A DNA stretch of 64,000 nt, from NCBI RefSeq assembly GCF_009765365.1, contig NZ_VTOM01000017.1, forward strand, positions 1 through 64,000, given 5' to 3'. Positions 8,762 to 16,982 of the stretch are shown here, piece by piece. The translations under genes and the position numbers were made by a program. The first letter of the stretch is position 1; each line of letters begins with the position of its first letter. The DNA is from Antarcticirhabdus aurantiaca (GTDB lineage: Bacteria > Pseudomonadota > Alphaproteobacteria > Rhizobiales > Rhizobiaceae). The notes under the pieces were generated by a model. It searched no databases. It saw only the letters and a program-made list of their open reading frames with translations, and was not told the DNA's origin.

Positions 8762-9301
8762 ATGGGTGCGCTTCTGGCGTTCAGCCGCGGCGTCGACCGG
8801 CTCAATGCCGGCTTCGCGGCGGTGGCCGACTATCTCGTTCTCTTCGCCGTCCTGATCTCGGCCGGCAACGCGCTCCTGCGCTATACGCTGAACATCTCGT
8901 CGAACGGCGCGCTGGAGATCCAGTGGTACATGTTCGCCGGCATGGTGCTGCTCGGGGCGAGCTATACGTTGAAGATGAACGAGCACGTGCGCGTCGACCT
9001 GATCTACTCGCAGCTCTCGACGCGCGGCCGGCTGATCCTCGACATCGCCGGCTTCCTGATCCTGTTCCTGCCGGTGATCGGCTACCTCTTCACGCTGACC
9101 CTGCCCTTCTTCCTCATGTCCTTCCGCTCGGGCGAAGGCTCGATGAACGCGGGCGGGCTGATCCTCTGGCCGGCCAAGGCGACGCTGCCGCTCGGCTTCG
9201 GGCTCCTGTTCCTGCAAGGGCTGTCGGAGGTGATCAAGCGGGTGGCGGCGCTGAAAGGGCTGATCGTCCTCGAAACCAAGTACGAGAAGCCGCTGCAGTA
9301 A
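8762..9301 (+). CDS. dctQ: TRAP transporter small permease (DctQ-type)
   Basis: A 179-aa protein with four predicted membrane helices; the start at 8762 is preceded by a GGGGGAGG ribosome-binding site. The segment ALEIQWYMFAGMVLLGASY is a hallmark of the DctQ family (E-x-Q-W before the second helix). TRAP transporters import organic acids using a sodium gradient, and the small subunit forms a complex with the large one. The large subunit follows 41 bases downstream. No DctP-type substrate-binding protein gene is adjacent, so the substrate cannot be guessed from context. Confidence 0.88.
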   Translation: MGALLAFSRGVDRLNAGFAAVADYLVLFAVLISAGNALLRYTLNISSNGALEIQWYMFAGMVLLGASYTLKMNEHVRVDLIYSQLSTRGRLILDIAGFLILFLPVIGYLFTLTLPFFLMSFRSGEGSMNAGGLILWPAKATLPLGFGLLFLQGLSEVIKRVAALKGLIVLETKYEKPLQ

Positions 9302-9342
9302 GCGGCCGCGCCAGATCATCGACTCGGGGGACACGCGCTTTC

Positions 9343-11100
9343 ATGTTCGAATACGGACCGATGCCGCCGCTGATGTTCGGCGCGATGATCCTCTTCCTCC
9401 TGATCGGCTTTCCCGTCGCGTTCTCGCTGGCGGCGGTCGGGCTGCTCTTCGGCGTACTCGGCGTCCTCAACGACCACTTCAACCCATCGCTGCTCGCCGC
9501 CCTCCCTTTCCGCTTCTACGGCATCATCTCGAACGACCTGCTGCTGGCCATCCCCTTCTTCACCTTCATGGGGGCGGTGCTGGAGCGCTGCGGCCTCGCC
9601 GAGGACCTTCTCGAAGGCTCGGGCCAGCTCTTCGGCAAGGTGCCGGGGGGCCTCGCCTACGCCGTCGTCATCGTCGGCGCGGTGCTGGGCGCCATCACCG
9701 GCACGGTCGCGGCCTCGGTGATCGCGATGGGCGTCGTGTCGCTGCCGGTGATGATGCGCTACGGCTACGACAAGCGGATCGCCACGGGCGTCATCGCCGC
9801 GTCCGGCACGATCACGCAGGTCATCCCGCCCTCGCTGGTCCTCATCATCCTCGCCGACCAGCTCGGCCGCTCGGTCGGCGACATGTATGCCGGCGCCATC
9901 GGCCCCTCGCTCCTCCAGATCGCGCTGTTCCTTCTTTTCATCCTCGGCGTCTCGATCGTCGCGCCGCATAAAGTTCCGCCCCTGCCGCCGGAAGCCCGCA
10001 CCAAGAGCGGCCGCGCGCTGCTCTGGCAGGTCGCCAAGGGCATGGTGCCCTCTCTGGCGCTGATCTTCCTCGTTCTCGGCACGATGTTCATGGGGCTCGC
10101 GACGCCGACGGAAGCCGGCGCCATGGGCTCGGTCGGCGCGATCCTGCTCGCAGCCGGCCACCGCCGCCTGTCCTGGCCGCTGATCCGCCAGGCCATGGCG
10201 ATGACCATGCGCCTCACCGCCATGGTGGTCTTCATCCTCATCGGCTCCACCGTCTTCTCCCTGGTCTTCCAGGGCATGGACGGTGGTCACTGGATCGAAT
10301 ACCTCCTGTCGCACATTCCCGGCGGCGTCGTCGGCTTCCTGATCTTCGTCAACATCTTCATCTTCTTCATCGCCTTCTTTCTCGACTTCTTCGAGATCGC
10401 CTTCATCATCGTGCCGCTGCTGGCACCCGTCGCCGATTCGCTCGGCATCGATCTCGTCTGGTTCGGCGTCCTCCTCTGCGTGAACATGCAGACGGCGTTC
10501 ATGCACCCGCCCTTCGGCTTCGCGCTCTTCTACCTGCGCGGCATCGCGCCGCCGACAATCAAGAGCTCGGACATCTACCTCGGCGCGATCCCCTGGCTCG
10601 GGCTTCAGCTGGTGCTCGTCGCCATCCTGATCCTCTGGCCGCAATCGGTGACCTACTTCCTGAAGGAGGAAGTCGTGGTCGATCCCTCGACCATCCAGCT
10701 CAACGTGCCGATGCCGGGCGACGCGGGCGCGAACCCGTTCTCGACGGGCGGCGGCGCTGCGCCGAGCTTCGGCAGCGGCGCGGCCGCGCCGAGCTTCGGG
10801 GTGGCACCGGCACCGAGCTTCGGGGGCGCTACGCCGGCGCCCGCGCCGGCTCCCGGCGGCGCCGCGCCGGCGGGCGCGGGTCAGGGCAACGCGCTGCCGG
10901 CCCCGAGCTTCGGTGGAACGCCCGCGCCGAGCTTCGGTGCGACGCCGGCTCCCAGCTTCGGCGGCGCGGCGCCCGCGCCTGCTCCGCTGGAACGGTCAGC
11001 GCCGCCCGTGCCGGCGCCTGGCGCGAACGCTCTGCCCGCGCCGAGCTTCGGCTCAGCGCCGGCCCCGAGCTTCGGTGCGCCGGCACAAGCCGAACAGTAG
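9343..11100 (+). CDS. dctM: TRAP transporter large permease (DctM-type) with PSFG-repeat tail
   Basis: A 585-aa protein. Residues 1 to about 450 are the ordinary DctM transporter core of some twelve hydrophobic segments, including AITGTVAASVIAMGVVSLP and FMHPPFGFALFYLRG. From about residue 450 to the end it carries a soluble low-complexity tail of Ala, Pro and Gly with eight copies of PSFG, mostly as PAPSFGG or PAPSFGA. DctM proteins usually end near residue 430-460, so the tail adds about 130 residues. The start is the ATG at 9343. It pairs with the DctQ gene just upstream. The tail should be disordered; its role is unknown. Confidence 0.88.
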   Translation: MFEYGPMPPLMFGAMILFLLIGFPVAFSLAAVGLLFGVLGVLNDHFNPSLLAALPFRFYGIISNDLLLAIPFFTFMGAVLERCGLAEDLLEGSGQLFGKVPGGLAYAVVIVGAVLGAITGTVAASVIAMGVVSLPVMMRYGYDKRIATGVIAASGTITQVIPPSLVLIILADQLGRSVGDMYAGAIGPSLLQIALFLLFILGVSIVAPHKVPPLPPEARTKSGRALLWQVAKGMVPSLALIFLVLGTMFMGLATPTEAGAMGSVGAILLAAGHRRLSWPLIRQAMAMTMRLTAMVVFILIGSTVFSLVFQGMDGGHWIEYLLSHIPGGVVGFLIFVNIFIFFIAFFLDFFEIAFIIVPLLAPVADSLGIDLVWFGVLLCVNMQTAFMHPPFGFALFYLRGIAPPTIKSSDIYLGAIPWLGLQLVLVAILILWPQSVTYFLKEEVVVDPSTIQLNVPMPGDAGANPFSTGGGAAPSFGSGAAAPSFGVAPAPSFGGATPAPAPAPGGAAPAGAGQGNALPAPSFGGTPAPSFGATPAPSFGGAAPAPAPLERSAPPVPAPGANALPAPSFGSAPAPSFGAPAQAEQ

Positions 11101-11124
11101 GAGCAAACAACAGCTTCGCAGGAC

Positions 11125-11300
11125 GAGGCGCATCCCCTCGCCCGCTTGCGGGAGAGGGTGCCGAGCGCAGCGAGGCGGGTGAGGGTGTCGGCCGCGCAAG
11201 CGGCCAAGCAAAGAACCGTCGACGTCGCGCTCCTGAGGAGCCACCCTCATCCCCCTGCCGGGACCTTCTCCCGCCGGCGGGAGAAGGGAGCAGCTTTGGG
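11125..11300. repeat. Intergenic palindromic repeats between convergent genes
   Basis: The 216-bp gap between dctM and xoxJ holds two palindromes. One is CCCTCGCCCGC-TT-GCGGGAGAGGG at about 11135-11158, followed by the phrase GCGAGGCGGGTGAGGGTG. The other is a perfect 24-bp palindrome at 11264-11287 with arm CCTTCTCCCGCC. These phrases look like the dispersed intergenic palindromic units of many rhizobial genomes. They could end transcription from both sides. A related hairpin sits at 42796-42829. Confidence 0.55.
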
Positions 11301-11316
11301 GTGACGGCTTGTCGCC

Positions 11317-12264
11317 CTACCCGCCGCCCTGCCCGGTCGCCGGGGTCACCGGCTCGTCGGCCGGGCCCGCCACGCCCGTTTCCACATCCGCTGGCGCCGC
11401 CGAGGAGTTCGCGATCGGGCGGCCCGCATCGTCGAACAGGGGAACGCCGTAGGAAGCGAGGATGCGCTGGAGTTCGGGCTCGTTGGCGGCGATGAAGCGG
11501 TTGAGCGTGCGCTTCCATTCCTGATCGGAGGCCCGCACGCCCATGGTGATGCGGAACACCGTCGCGGGCAGCGTCGGCTGCTTGGCGATGGGCGCGATCT
11601 GGAAGTTCCCGCCTGCCTTCCTGGCGTAGTAGCCGCCGATCGGGCCCCACATCACGGCAGCATCCGTTTCGCCCTTCATCATGTCGGCGATCATGTCCTC
11701 GCCGACATTGGTGAGGCGCGTGTCGACCATGAGCTGATAGGGCTTCGCCCGCCCGATCAGGCCGGCCTTGGCGAGGTAGGTGGCGGCTGGCGTTCCCGCG
11801 ACGACCCCGACGCGCTTGCCCTTCAGGCGCTCGTCGTCAAGCGAGGTGACGCCCGCCAGATCCCCGTCGGCGGGCACGATCAGGACGTAGGCGGTCGTGT
11901 AATAGGCATTGGTGTTCTGGACGAGCTCGTCGCCTTGCGGATAGCTCATGATGACGTCGCAGTCGTAGGCGCCGAGCGTCATGCGCACGAAGCCGGTGGC
12001 CTGCGGGAAGTAGGTGTAGGCGACGCGCGCGCGGCCGAGCTTCTCGGCGAGGAGCTTGGCCACCGCCTGCTCGAAGCCTTCTTCCTTCTCGTTGGAAAAG
12101 GGCATGTTGTCCGGGTCGGCGCAGACGCGCAGGACGTTCTGGTCGACGAGCTCGATCTCGCTGCCGAACTCGCGGTCTTGCGCCGCGGCCGGGACGGCAA
12201 GCGCCGCGGCCAGGGCGAGAGCCCCGGCCGCGGCGGAGAAGCGGGTGTACGGGCCGGCGCGCAT
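11317..12264 (-). CDS. xoxJ: XoxJ/MoxJ-type periplasmic binding protein
   Basis: A 315-aa exported protein, with a signal peptide ending near AAAQ. The body has the solute-binding fold used by quinoprotein-associated proteins: RVCADPDNMPFSNEKEEGFE, DCDVIMSYPQGDE and VGVVAGTPAATYLA. In methylotrophs XoxJ (MoxJ) binds methanol dehydrogenase and is thought to help its activation or maturation; it is not known to import a substrate. It is the last gene of xoxF-xoxG-xoxJ, 14 bases after xoxG. The ATG at 12264 was chosen because the signal peptide begins there; the longer frame upstream is out of character. Confidence 0.85.
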   Translation of the reverse strand: MRAGPYTRFSAAAGALALAAALAVPAAAQDREFGSEIELVDQNVLRVCADPDNMPFSNEKEEGFEQAVAKLLAEKLGRARVAYTYFPQATGFVRMTLGAYDCDVIMSYPQGDELVQNTNAYYTTAYVLIVPADGDLAGVTSLDDERLKGKRVGVVAGTPAATYLAKAGLIGRAKPYQLMVDTRLTNVGEDMIADMMKGETDAAVMWGPIGGYYARKAGGNFQIAPIAKQPTLPATVFRITMGVRASDQEWKRTLNRFIAANEPELQRILASYGVPLFDDAGRPIANSSAAPADVETGVAGPADEPVTPATGQGGG

Positions 12265-12278
12265 GGCGCGGATCCCCC

Positions 12279-13049
12279 TTACTGGCCGAGGCACGCGTAT
12301 TCGGCGTCCTGGGCTTCCTTGTTCTTGACGTGGGGCTTGGGCTCGCCGCGGCCGATGGCCCCGTCGGCGCGGCCGCGCAGGTAGACGTAGATCGCGTCGA
12401 GCGAGCACATGACGTTGGGATCCTCGCCCCAGGCCGGCATGATCGAGTTCACCGGGTGCCACTTGTTCTGCTGGCCGGACACGATGATGCCGGCGAAGTC
12501 GAAGTAGTTGATGCGCTGGAGCGATTCGGTGAGGTTCGGCGCGAAGGACGAGCCCGCGCCGTCCGGGCCGTGGCACTGGAGGCAGTTGGCGCCGAACTTC
12601 TTGTAGCCGCGCCAGGCGAACCAGTCCGCCCCTTCCGCCGAGATGTTGTAGGTCGGGTTGCCCGCGGCGTCGACGAACATGCCGTTGGCGCCGGTCGGCT
12701 GGCCGGCATTGCCGCTGGCGGCCGAATCGGCGGACGGATGCGCGTCGAGCTGCATGCCGCCCGTCGGCGGCGCCTCGGCAGCGGCCTGCTGCGTTTCCTC
12801 GGGAGCGGCGGGAGCCGTGGCTGCGGCGGCGGCTCCGCCGGCCGCGGGGGCCGGCGCGGCCTGCGCGGCCTGGGCAGGCGCGGGCGGTGCAGGCTGGGGC
12901 GCCGCGGGAGCCGGCGCGGGCGTGGCGCCCGGCGCGGTCTGCCCGGCGGGCACCACCGTCACGCCCGCGGCGGGCGCGCCTTGCGCGAGGGCGAGGCCTG
13001 CGGTGGACAGAAGCACAGCACCGGCGCAGGCAAGGATCGTCTTCGGCAT
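12279..13049 (-). CDS. xoxG: Cytochrome c electron acceptor of XoxF
   Basis: A 256-aa periplasmic c-type cytochrome with one heme-binding motif, Cys156-Leu-Gln-Cys159-His160, in the C-terminal half. Residues 1-23 form a signal peptide. Residues of about 25-110 are an Ala/Pro-rich low-complexity linker that ordinary cytochrome cL proteins lack. The heme domain contains WFAWRGYKKFGANCLQCHG and SIMPAWGEDPNVMC, typical of XoxG/MxaG. It takes electrons from PQQ in XoxF. A strong hairpin lies between xoxF and this gene. The start is at 13049, preceded by GAGAGG. Confidence 0.85.
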   Translation of the reverse strand: MPKTILACAGAVLLSTAGLALAQGAPAAGVTVVPAGQTAPGATPAPAPAAPQPAPPAPAQAAQAAPAPAAGGAAAAATAPAAPEETQQAAAEAPPTGGMQLDAHPSADSAASGNAGQPTGANGMFVDAAGNPTYNISAEGADWFAWRGYKKFGANCLQCHGPDGAGSSFAPNLTESLQRINYFDFAGIIVSGQQNKWHPVNSIMPAWGEDPNVMCSLDAIYVYLRGRADGAIGRGEPKPHVKNKEAQDAEYACLGQ

Positions 13050-13164
13050 GAAAACCTCTCGGAGGCGAAGGGGTTCGGGCGCGGGCGCGTCCTCGAGCGG
13101 CGCACCGCCTCGTTCAGGCGGGCGGCAACGCCCTGGCCTCGGGCCCCGCATCCTCGGACAAAAC

Positions 13165-13193
13165 GGGTCCCGGCCGGGGCGCGGCCGGGACCC
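13165..13193 (-). terminator. Hairpin between xoxF and xoxG, likely partial terminator
   Basis: On the coding strand an 11-bp perfect stem (arm GGGTCCCGGCC) with a 7-base loop is followed by GTTTT. It sits 22 bases after the xoxF stop and 116 bases before the xoxG start. It could lower the amount of xoxG message relative to xoxF or protect the xoxF 3' end. This is inferred from the structure only. Confidence 0.55.
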
Positions 13194-13214
13194 TTTCGCG
13201 GGCGTTCCGCGGCT

Positions 13215-15098
13215 TCAGTTCGCCGCGGGAGCCGCGGGAGCTGCGGCCGGCGCGGCGTTCGACGCCGTCTGGTCGGGCACGGTGAAGACGGTGAGCTGTC
13301 CGCCGAGCGCGGTGTACTTCGAGAGCGAAGCGTAGCCGCCGACGGCGCCCAGGCCCGCATTCGGATCGGTCAGGCCGGCGGCGAGACCGATGCCCGCCCA
13401 GCCGCCGATGCCCGAGAGCACCGCGACGTACTGCTGGCCGCCATGCTCGTAGGTCATCACGTTGCCGATGATGCCGGACGGGGTCTTGAACTTGTAGAGC
13501 TCCTCGCCCGTCTGCGAGTCCACCGCCTTCAGGTAGCCTTCGAGCGTGCCGTAGAAGACGATGTCGCCGGCGGTGGCGAGCGCTCCGGACCAGACCGAGA
13601 ACTGCTCGGGCAGCGACCAGACGATCTCGCCCTTGCCCGCGTCCCAGGCGATGAAGTTGCCCATGCCGCCGTGGCTGTTGGGGGCCGGGAACATCGACAG
13701 CGTCGCGCCGACATAGGGCTGGCCGGCGGTGTAGGCGACGCGGAACGGCTCGTAGTCCATGCAGACGTGGTTGGTCGGCACGTAGAAGAGGCCGGTCTTG
13801 GGCGAGAAGGATGCGGGCTGCTGGTCCTTCGTGCCGAGCGCGGCCGGGCAGATGCCCGTCGTGTTGACGTCCTCGCCGTTGAACTCGGTCGAATACTGAT
13901 CGACCACCTGCGGCCGGCCGTACTGGTCCGAGTTCGGATCCATGACGACTTCGGTCGCCCAGTTGACGGCCGGGTCGTACTTCTTGGCCACCAGAAGCTC
14001 GCCCGTCTCGCGGTCGAGCGTGTAGGCGAAGCCGTTGCGATCGAAGTGGACGAGAGCCTTCCTCTGCTGGCCGCCGACGTCGATGTCGGCGAGGATCATC
14101 TCGTTGACGCCGTCGAAGTCCCACTCGTCGTGCGGGGTCATCTGGTAGACCCACTTGGCCACGCCCGTGTCCGCGTCGCGGGCCATGATGGTCATGGACC
14201 ACTTGTTGTCGCCGGGGCGCTGGGCCGGGTTCCAGGTCGAGGGGTTGCCGGTGCCGTAGTAGATGAGGTTCAGCGCCGGGTCATAGGCGTACCAGCCCCA
14301 GGTGGTGCCGCCGCCGATCTGCCACTGATCGCCTTCCCAGGTCTTGATCGAGGAATCCGGACCGACCGGCTTGCCGAGCGACATCGTCTTTTCCGGATCG
14401 AACAGCATCTCGGCGTCCGGGCCCGTTGAATAGGCGCGCCAGGCCTGCTTGCCGTCGGCGAGATTGTAGGCCGTCACCGAGCCGCGCACGCCGAACTCGC
14501 CGCCGGAAATGCCGATCAGCACCTTGTCCTTGAACACCATCGGCGCGGCGGTGCCGGTCTCGCCCTTGGAGGCGTCGCCGTTCTTCACCGACCAGATCTG
14601 CTCGCCGGTGTCGGCGTTGAGCGCGACGACGGTGGTGTCGGCCTGATGGAGGATGATCGTGCCGGGCTGACCATTCGCGCCGGGAGCGTAGGCGACGCCG
14701 CGGTTGACGGTGTCGCAGCACATCACCGGGATGACGTTCGGGTCCTGCTGCGGCTCGTACTTCCACTTGATCGCGCCATCCTCGTTCAGGTCGAGCGCGT
14801 AGACCATGTTGGGGAACGGCGTGTGCACGTACATCGTGTCGCCGACGACGAGGGGACTGCCCTCGTGGCCGCGCAGGACGCCCGTCGAGAAGGACCAGGC
14901 CGGCTGCAGGTCGCCGACATTGTTCTTGTTGATCGCGGCCAGCGTCGAATAGCGCTGGTTGGCGTAGTTGCCGGTGGGCTGCACCCACTGCTTGGCATCA
15001 CCTTCGAGCTGGATCAGGCCCTCGTTCGCCGAGGCGACCGAGCCGAGCCCGACCATGAGGCAGGACGCCAGCATGGCCTTCGTCATCATCTTCAGCAT
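13215..15098 (-). CDS. xoxF: XoxF lanthanide-dependent methanol dehydrogenase
   Basis: A 627-aa PQQ-dependent alcohol dehydrogenase with signal peptide ([20 protein letters not shown]). It oxidises methanol, and probably other primary alcohols, in the periplasm. The beta-propeller tryptophan-docking repeats are visible, as is the adjacent disulfide pair Cys127-Cys128 ([10 protein letters not shown]). The metal-site motif [11 protein letters not shown] gives Asp327-Phe-Asp329. The second aspartate separates lanthanide-using XoxF from calcium-using MxaF, which has alanine there. Electrons pass to the cytochrome encoded downstream. The start at 15098 lies just before the signal peptide. No pqq biosynthesis genes are in the window. 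Confidence 0.93.
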   Translation of the reverse strand: MLKMMTKAMLASCLMVGLGSVASANEGLIQLEGDAKQWVQPTGNYANQRYSTLAAINKNNVGDLQPAWSFSTGVLRGHEGSPLVVGDTMYVHTPFPNMVYALDLNEDGAIKWKYEPQQDPNVIPVMCCDTVNRGVAYAPGANGQPGTIILHQADTTVVALNADTGEQIWSVKNGDASKGETGTAAPMVFKDKVLIGISGGEFGVRGSVTAYNLADGKQAWRAYSTGPDAEMLFDPEKTMSLGKPVGPDSSIKTWEGDQWQIGGGTTWGWYAYDPALNLIYYGTGNPSTWNPAQRPGDNKWSMTIMARDADTGVAKWVYQMTPHDEWDFDGVNEMILADIDVGGQQRKALVHFDRNGFAYTLDRETGELLVAKKYDPAVNWATEVVMDPNSDQYGRPQVVDQYSTEFNGEDVNTTGICPAALGTKDQQPASFSPKTGLFYVPTNHVCMDYEPFRVAYTAGQPYVGATLSMFPAPNSHGGMGNFIAWDAGKGEIVWSLPEQFSVWSGALATAGDIVFYGTLEGYLKAVDSQTGEELYKFKTPSGIIGNVMTYEHGGQQYVAVLSGIGGWAGIGLAAGLTDPNAGLGAVGGYASLSKYTALGGQLTVFTVPDQTASNAAPAAAPAAPAAN

Positions 15099-15580
15099 AG
15101 CGTTCCTCCCATAGGTCCATTCGGTCGACCGCCCCGTCGCGTCCACGCGCGGCGGGGTGCAGTCCATGGCGATCCTGGGGAAGGTTTCCGGCAGCGTGTC
15201 ACGACCACCATAGGGGTCTTGGTGGGCACCGTTGAGAGACGCCCTACCGTAGCCTTCGAGCATCGTCGGTGCTCCCAACACCGACGACCTTGAAGCCGGA
15301 AACCATGGGAGGATGCTAGAGCGGGAAATTTTCCCGCGCAAGCGCCATTTGGAAGATTCGTTATGTGCAACGCACAATGCGCGCGCGGTCGCACGGCAGA
15401 GCGCTGTTGAGGGTCAAGCATTTCCCGCGAAACGCCGCGGGCCGAAACACCCGGAGCTTGCACCAAAGTCGGAACATGCGAGTGCTGTCCTTGCCGATAC
15501 GTCAACCGGACACAGATTAGACCGGAAAGCGTCGCCGCCAGGTCTCGACAGGACTGGGCGCAGCATGGTTTCGCGCGACT
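15099..15580 (-). promoter_or_regulatory. 482-bp xoxF upstream region with three inverted repeats
   Basis: No gene was recognised here; it should hold the xoxF promoter. Three inverted repeats stand out: TCGTCGGTG-N7-CACCGACGA at 15263-15287, GCGGGAAA-T-TTTCCCGC at 15321-15337 and TGTGC-AAC-GCACA at 15364-15376. The GGGAAA/TTTCCC palindrome looks most like an operator. A half-site-like CATTTCCCGCG occurs near 15419. Which one serves a regulator is unknown. Confidence 0.4.
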
Positions 15581-15964
15581 TCATTCGAAGCAGAGCACCT
15601 CCGCTTCGGCCTGCGCGCGGCGCAGGTCCCCGATCGCCGCCTTCGATTCGGCTCCGGTGCGGAACAAGACGCCCTTCTCGCCGGTCACCTGCCCCATCGA
15701 CAAGAAGGTCGAGGCCTCGACGTAGCGCTCGTAGGGCACGAGCGAGGCCACGACGTCGAAGGAACAGGCGCAGCGTTCCAGCGCGTCGCGGGTCCGGCCG
15801 CCGGCCTGCATGCAGCCGAAGACGTAGTCCGCGCTGGCCGCCGTGGGGTAGTCGGCGCCCGGGCGGCTCGCGGGCGCCGCGGAGGGCGCCGCGAGGGCCG
15901 ACGCGCCCGCCGCGAGAAGCGCGCCCGCGGCAAGGCCGGCCTTGATGCGATAGGATCGAGTCAT
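15581..15964 (-). CDS. Small exported cysteine-containing protein of the PQQ-associated operon
   Basis: A 127-aa protein with a clear signal peptide (residues 1-25, AGLAAGALLAAGASALA). The mature part has four cysteines: one in YVFGCMQAGG, two in ALERCACSFD and one near the C-terminus in EVLCFE. They probably form disulfides in the periplasm. I do not recognise the family. The gene overlaps the beta-propeller gene by four bases (ATGA) and lies upstream of xoxF on the same strand, so a role in periplasmic PQQ-linked oxidation is likely by context only. Confidence 0.7.
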   Translation of the reverse strand: MTRSYRIKAGLAAGALLAAGASALAAPSAAPASRPGADYPTAASADYVFGCMQAGGRTRDALERCACSFDVVASLVPYERYVEASTFLSMGQVTGEKGVLFRTGAESKAAIGDLRRAQAEAEVLCFE

Positions 15965-16962
15965 GGATTTCCTCCCGTTGCGGCGGGCCGGGGCGCGACG
16001 AAGCGGCCGAAGGCCCGCGGGCCGTCGCCCGTGTCGAGCGAGCCGACGATCTCCAGCGTGTCGGCGTCGATCTTCACGAGCATGTTGTCGAACCAGTGGG
16101 CGACGAAAACGAAGCGCCCGTCCGAGGACACGTCGATGCCCTCGGGATACTCGCCGGTTTCCAGCGTCGCGAGGCGCGCGCGGGTCTCGGCGTCCAGGAC
16201 GGAAACGGTGCCGCCATACTGATCGGTGACGAAGATCCGCCCCCGCGTCTCGGCCGCGCCGTAGGGGTGCGAGCCGACGGGAAGGTCGGCGAGGCGGCGC
16301 CAGGTTCCGACCTCGACGACGCTCACGCTGTTCGCGCCGACATTGGCGACGTAGAGGCGCCGCCCGTCCGGCGAGAAGGACAGGCCGAAGGGGCGCGCGC
16401 CGACGGGAATGCGGGCGATCACCGCCCCGTTTTCCGCGTCGAAGACGGAGACCTGATCCGAATCGCGGTCGGCCGTGACGACGAGCCGGCCGTCCGCCGA
16501 AACGGCGACGCCCGAGGGCGAATCGCCGGTCTCCCAGCGCGTGACGATCGCGCCGCGCTCGGGATCCACCACGAGAAGGTGGCGGGCGTACCAGTCGGCG
16601 ACGAAGACCGGAGCGCCGGATGGATGCACCGCGACGCCGAGCGGCCCCCCTTCGAGCGGCACGCGGCGCAGGAGAGCGCCGCTCCGGCCGTCGATGACGC
16701 TCAGCGCCTTCGCCTCCGGGCTCGTCACGTAGACCCGCGCGCCGTCCGGCGTCGCGGCGACGCCCGCGGGCTTGCCGGGGATCGGAACGCTGCCCAGCAC
16801 CGTCATCGCGTCGAGGTCGACAATCGAGAGCGATTCGCCCTCCTGCTCGGTGACGAAGCCGACGTCGCCGGCTCCGGCCGGGGCTGCGACCAGGACGAGG
16901 GCGGCGAGGAGAAGGGCGGCGGGAAGCCTCCCTCCTCCGGCCCTTCCGCGCTCGGCGAGCAT
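15961..16962 (-). CDS. YVTN-type beta-propeller protein, PQQ-catabolism associated
   Basis: A 333-aa exported protein. After a signal peptide (residues 1-31) come repeated blades with phrases such as GVAATPDGARVYVTS, GVAVSADGRLVVTAD, GLSFSPDGRRLYVAN and GIDVSSDGRFVFVAH, the YVTN seven-bladed propeller signature. Proteins of this type occur beside quinoprotein alcohol dehydrogenase genes and are annotated as PQQ-dependent catabolism-associated beta-propeller proteins; the exact role is unknown. It is the middle gene of a three-gene operon, 20 bases after the SRPBCC gene and overlapping the next. Confidence 0.8.
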   Translation of the reverse strand: MLAERGRAGGGRLPAALLLAALVLVAAPAGAGDVGFVTEQEGESLSIVDLDAMTVLGSVPIPGKPAGVAATPDGARVYVTSPEAKALSVIDGRSGALLRRVPLEGGPLGVAVHPSGAPVFVADWYARHLLVVDPERGAIVTRWETGDSPSGVAVSADGRLVVTADRDSDQVSVFDAENGAVIARIPVGARPFGLSFSPDGRRLYVANVGANSVSVVEVGTWRRLADLPVGSHPYGAAETRGRIFVTDQYGGTVSVLDAETRARLATLETGEYPEGIDVSSDGRFVFVAHWFDNMLVKIDADTLEIVGSLDTGDGPRAFGRFVAPRPAATGGNP

Positions 16963-16982
16963 GGGCCGAACTGCCCGGCGCT

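Noticed and set aside
9316-10644. A 442-codon minus-strand frame opposite the DctM gene
   Set aside because: Extremely Asp/Glu/Arg-rich, no motif, opposite to a well-supported transporter gene.
10740-11100. Repeated PSFG units as a possible CRISPR or DNA repeat array
   Set aside because: The repeat is at protein level, in frame within a gene; DNA units vary in length and lack spacers.
15099-15580. A riboswitch upstream of xoxF
   Set aside because: Inverted repeats are present but no known riboswitch core could be recognised by eye; reported only as possible operators.
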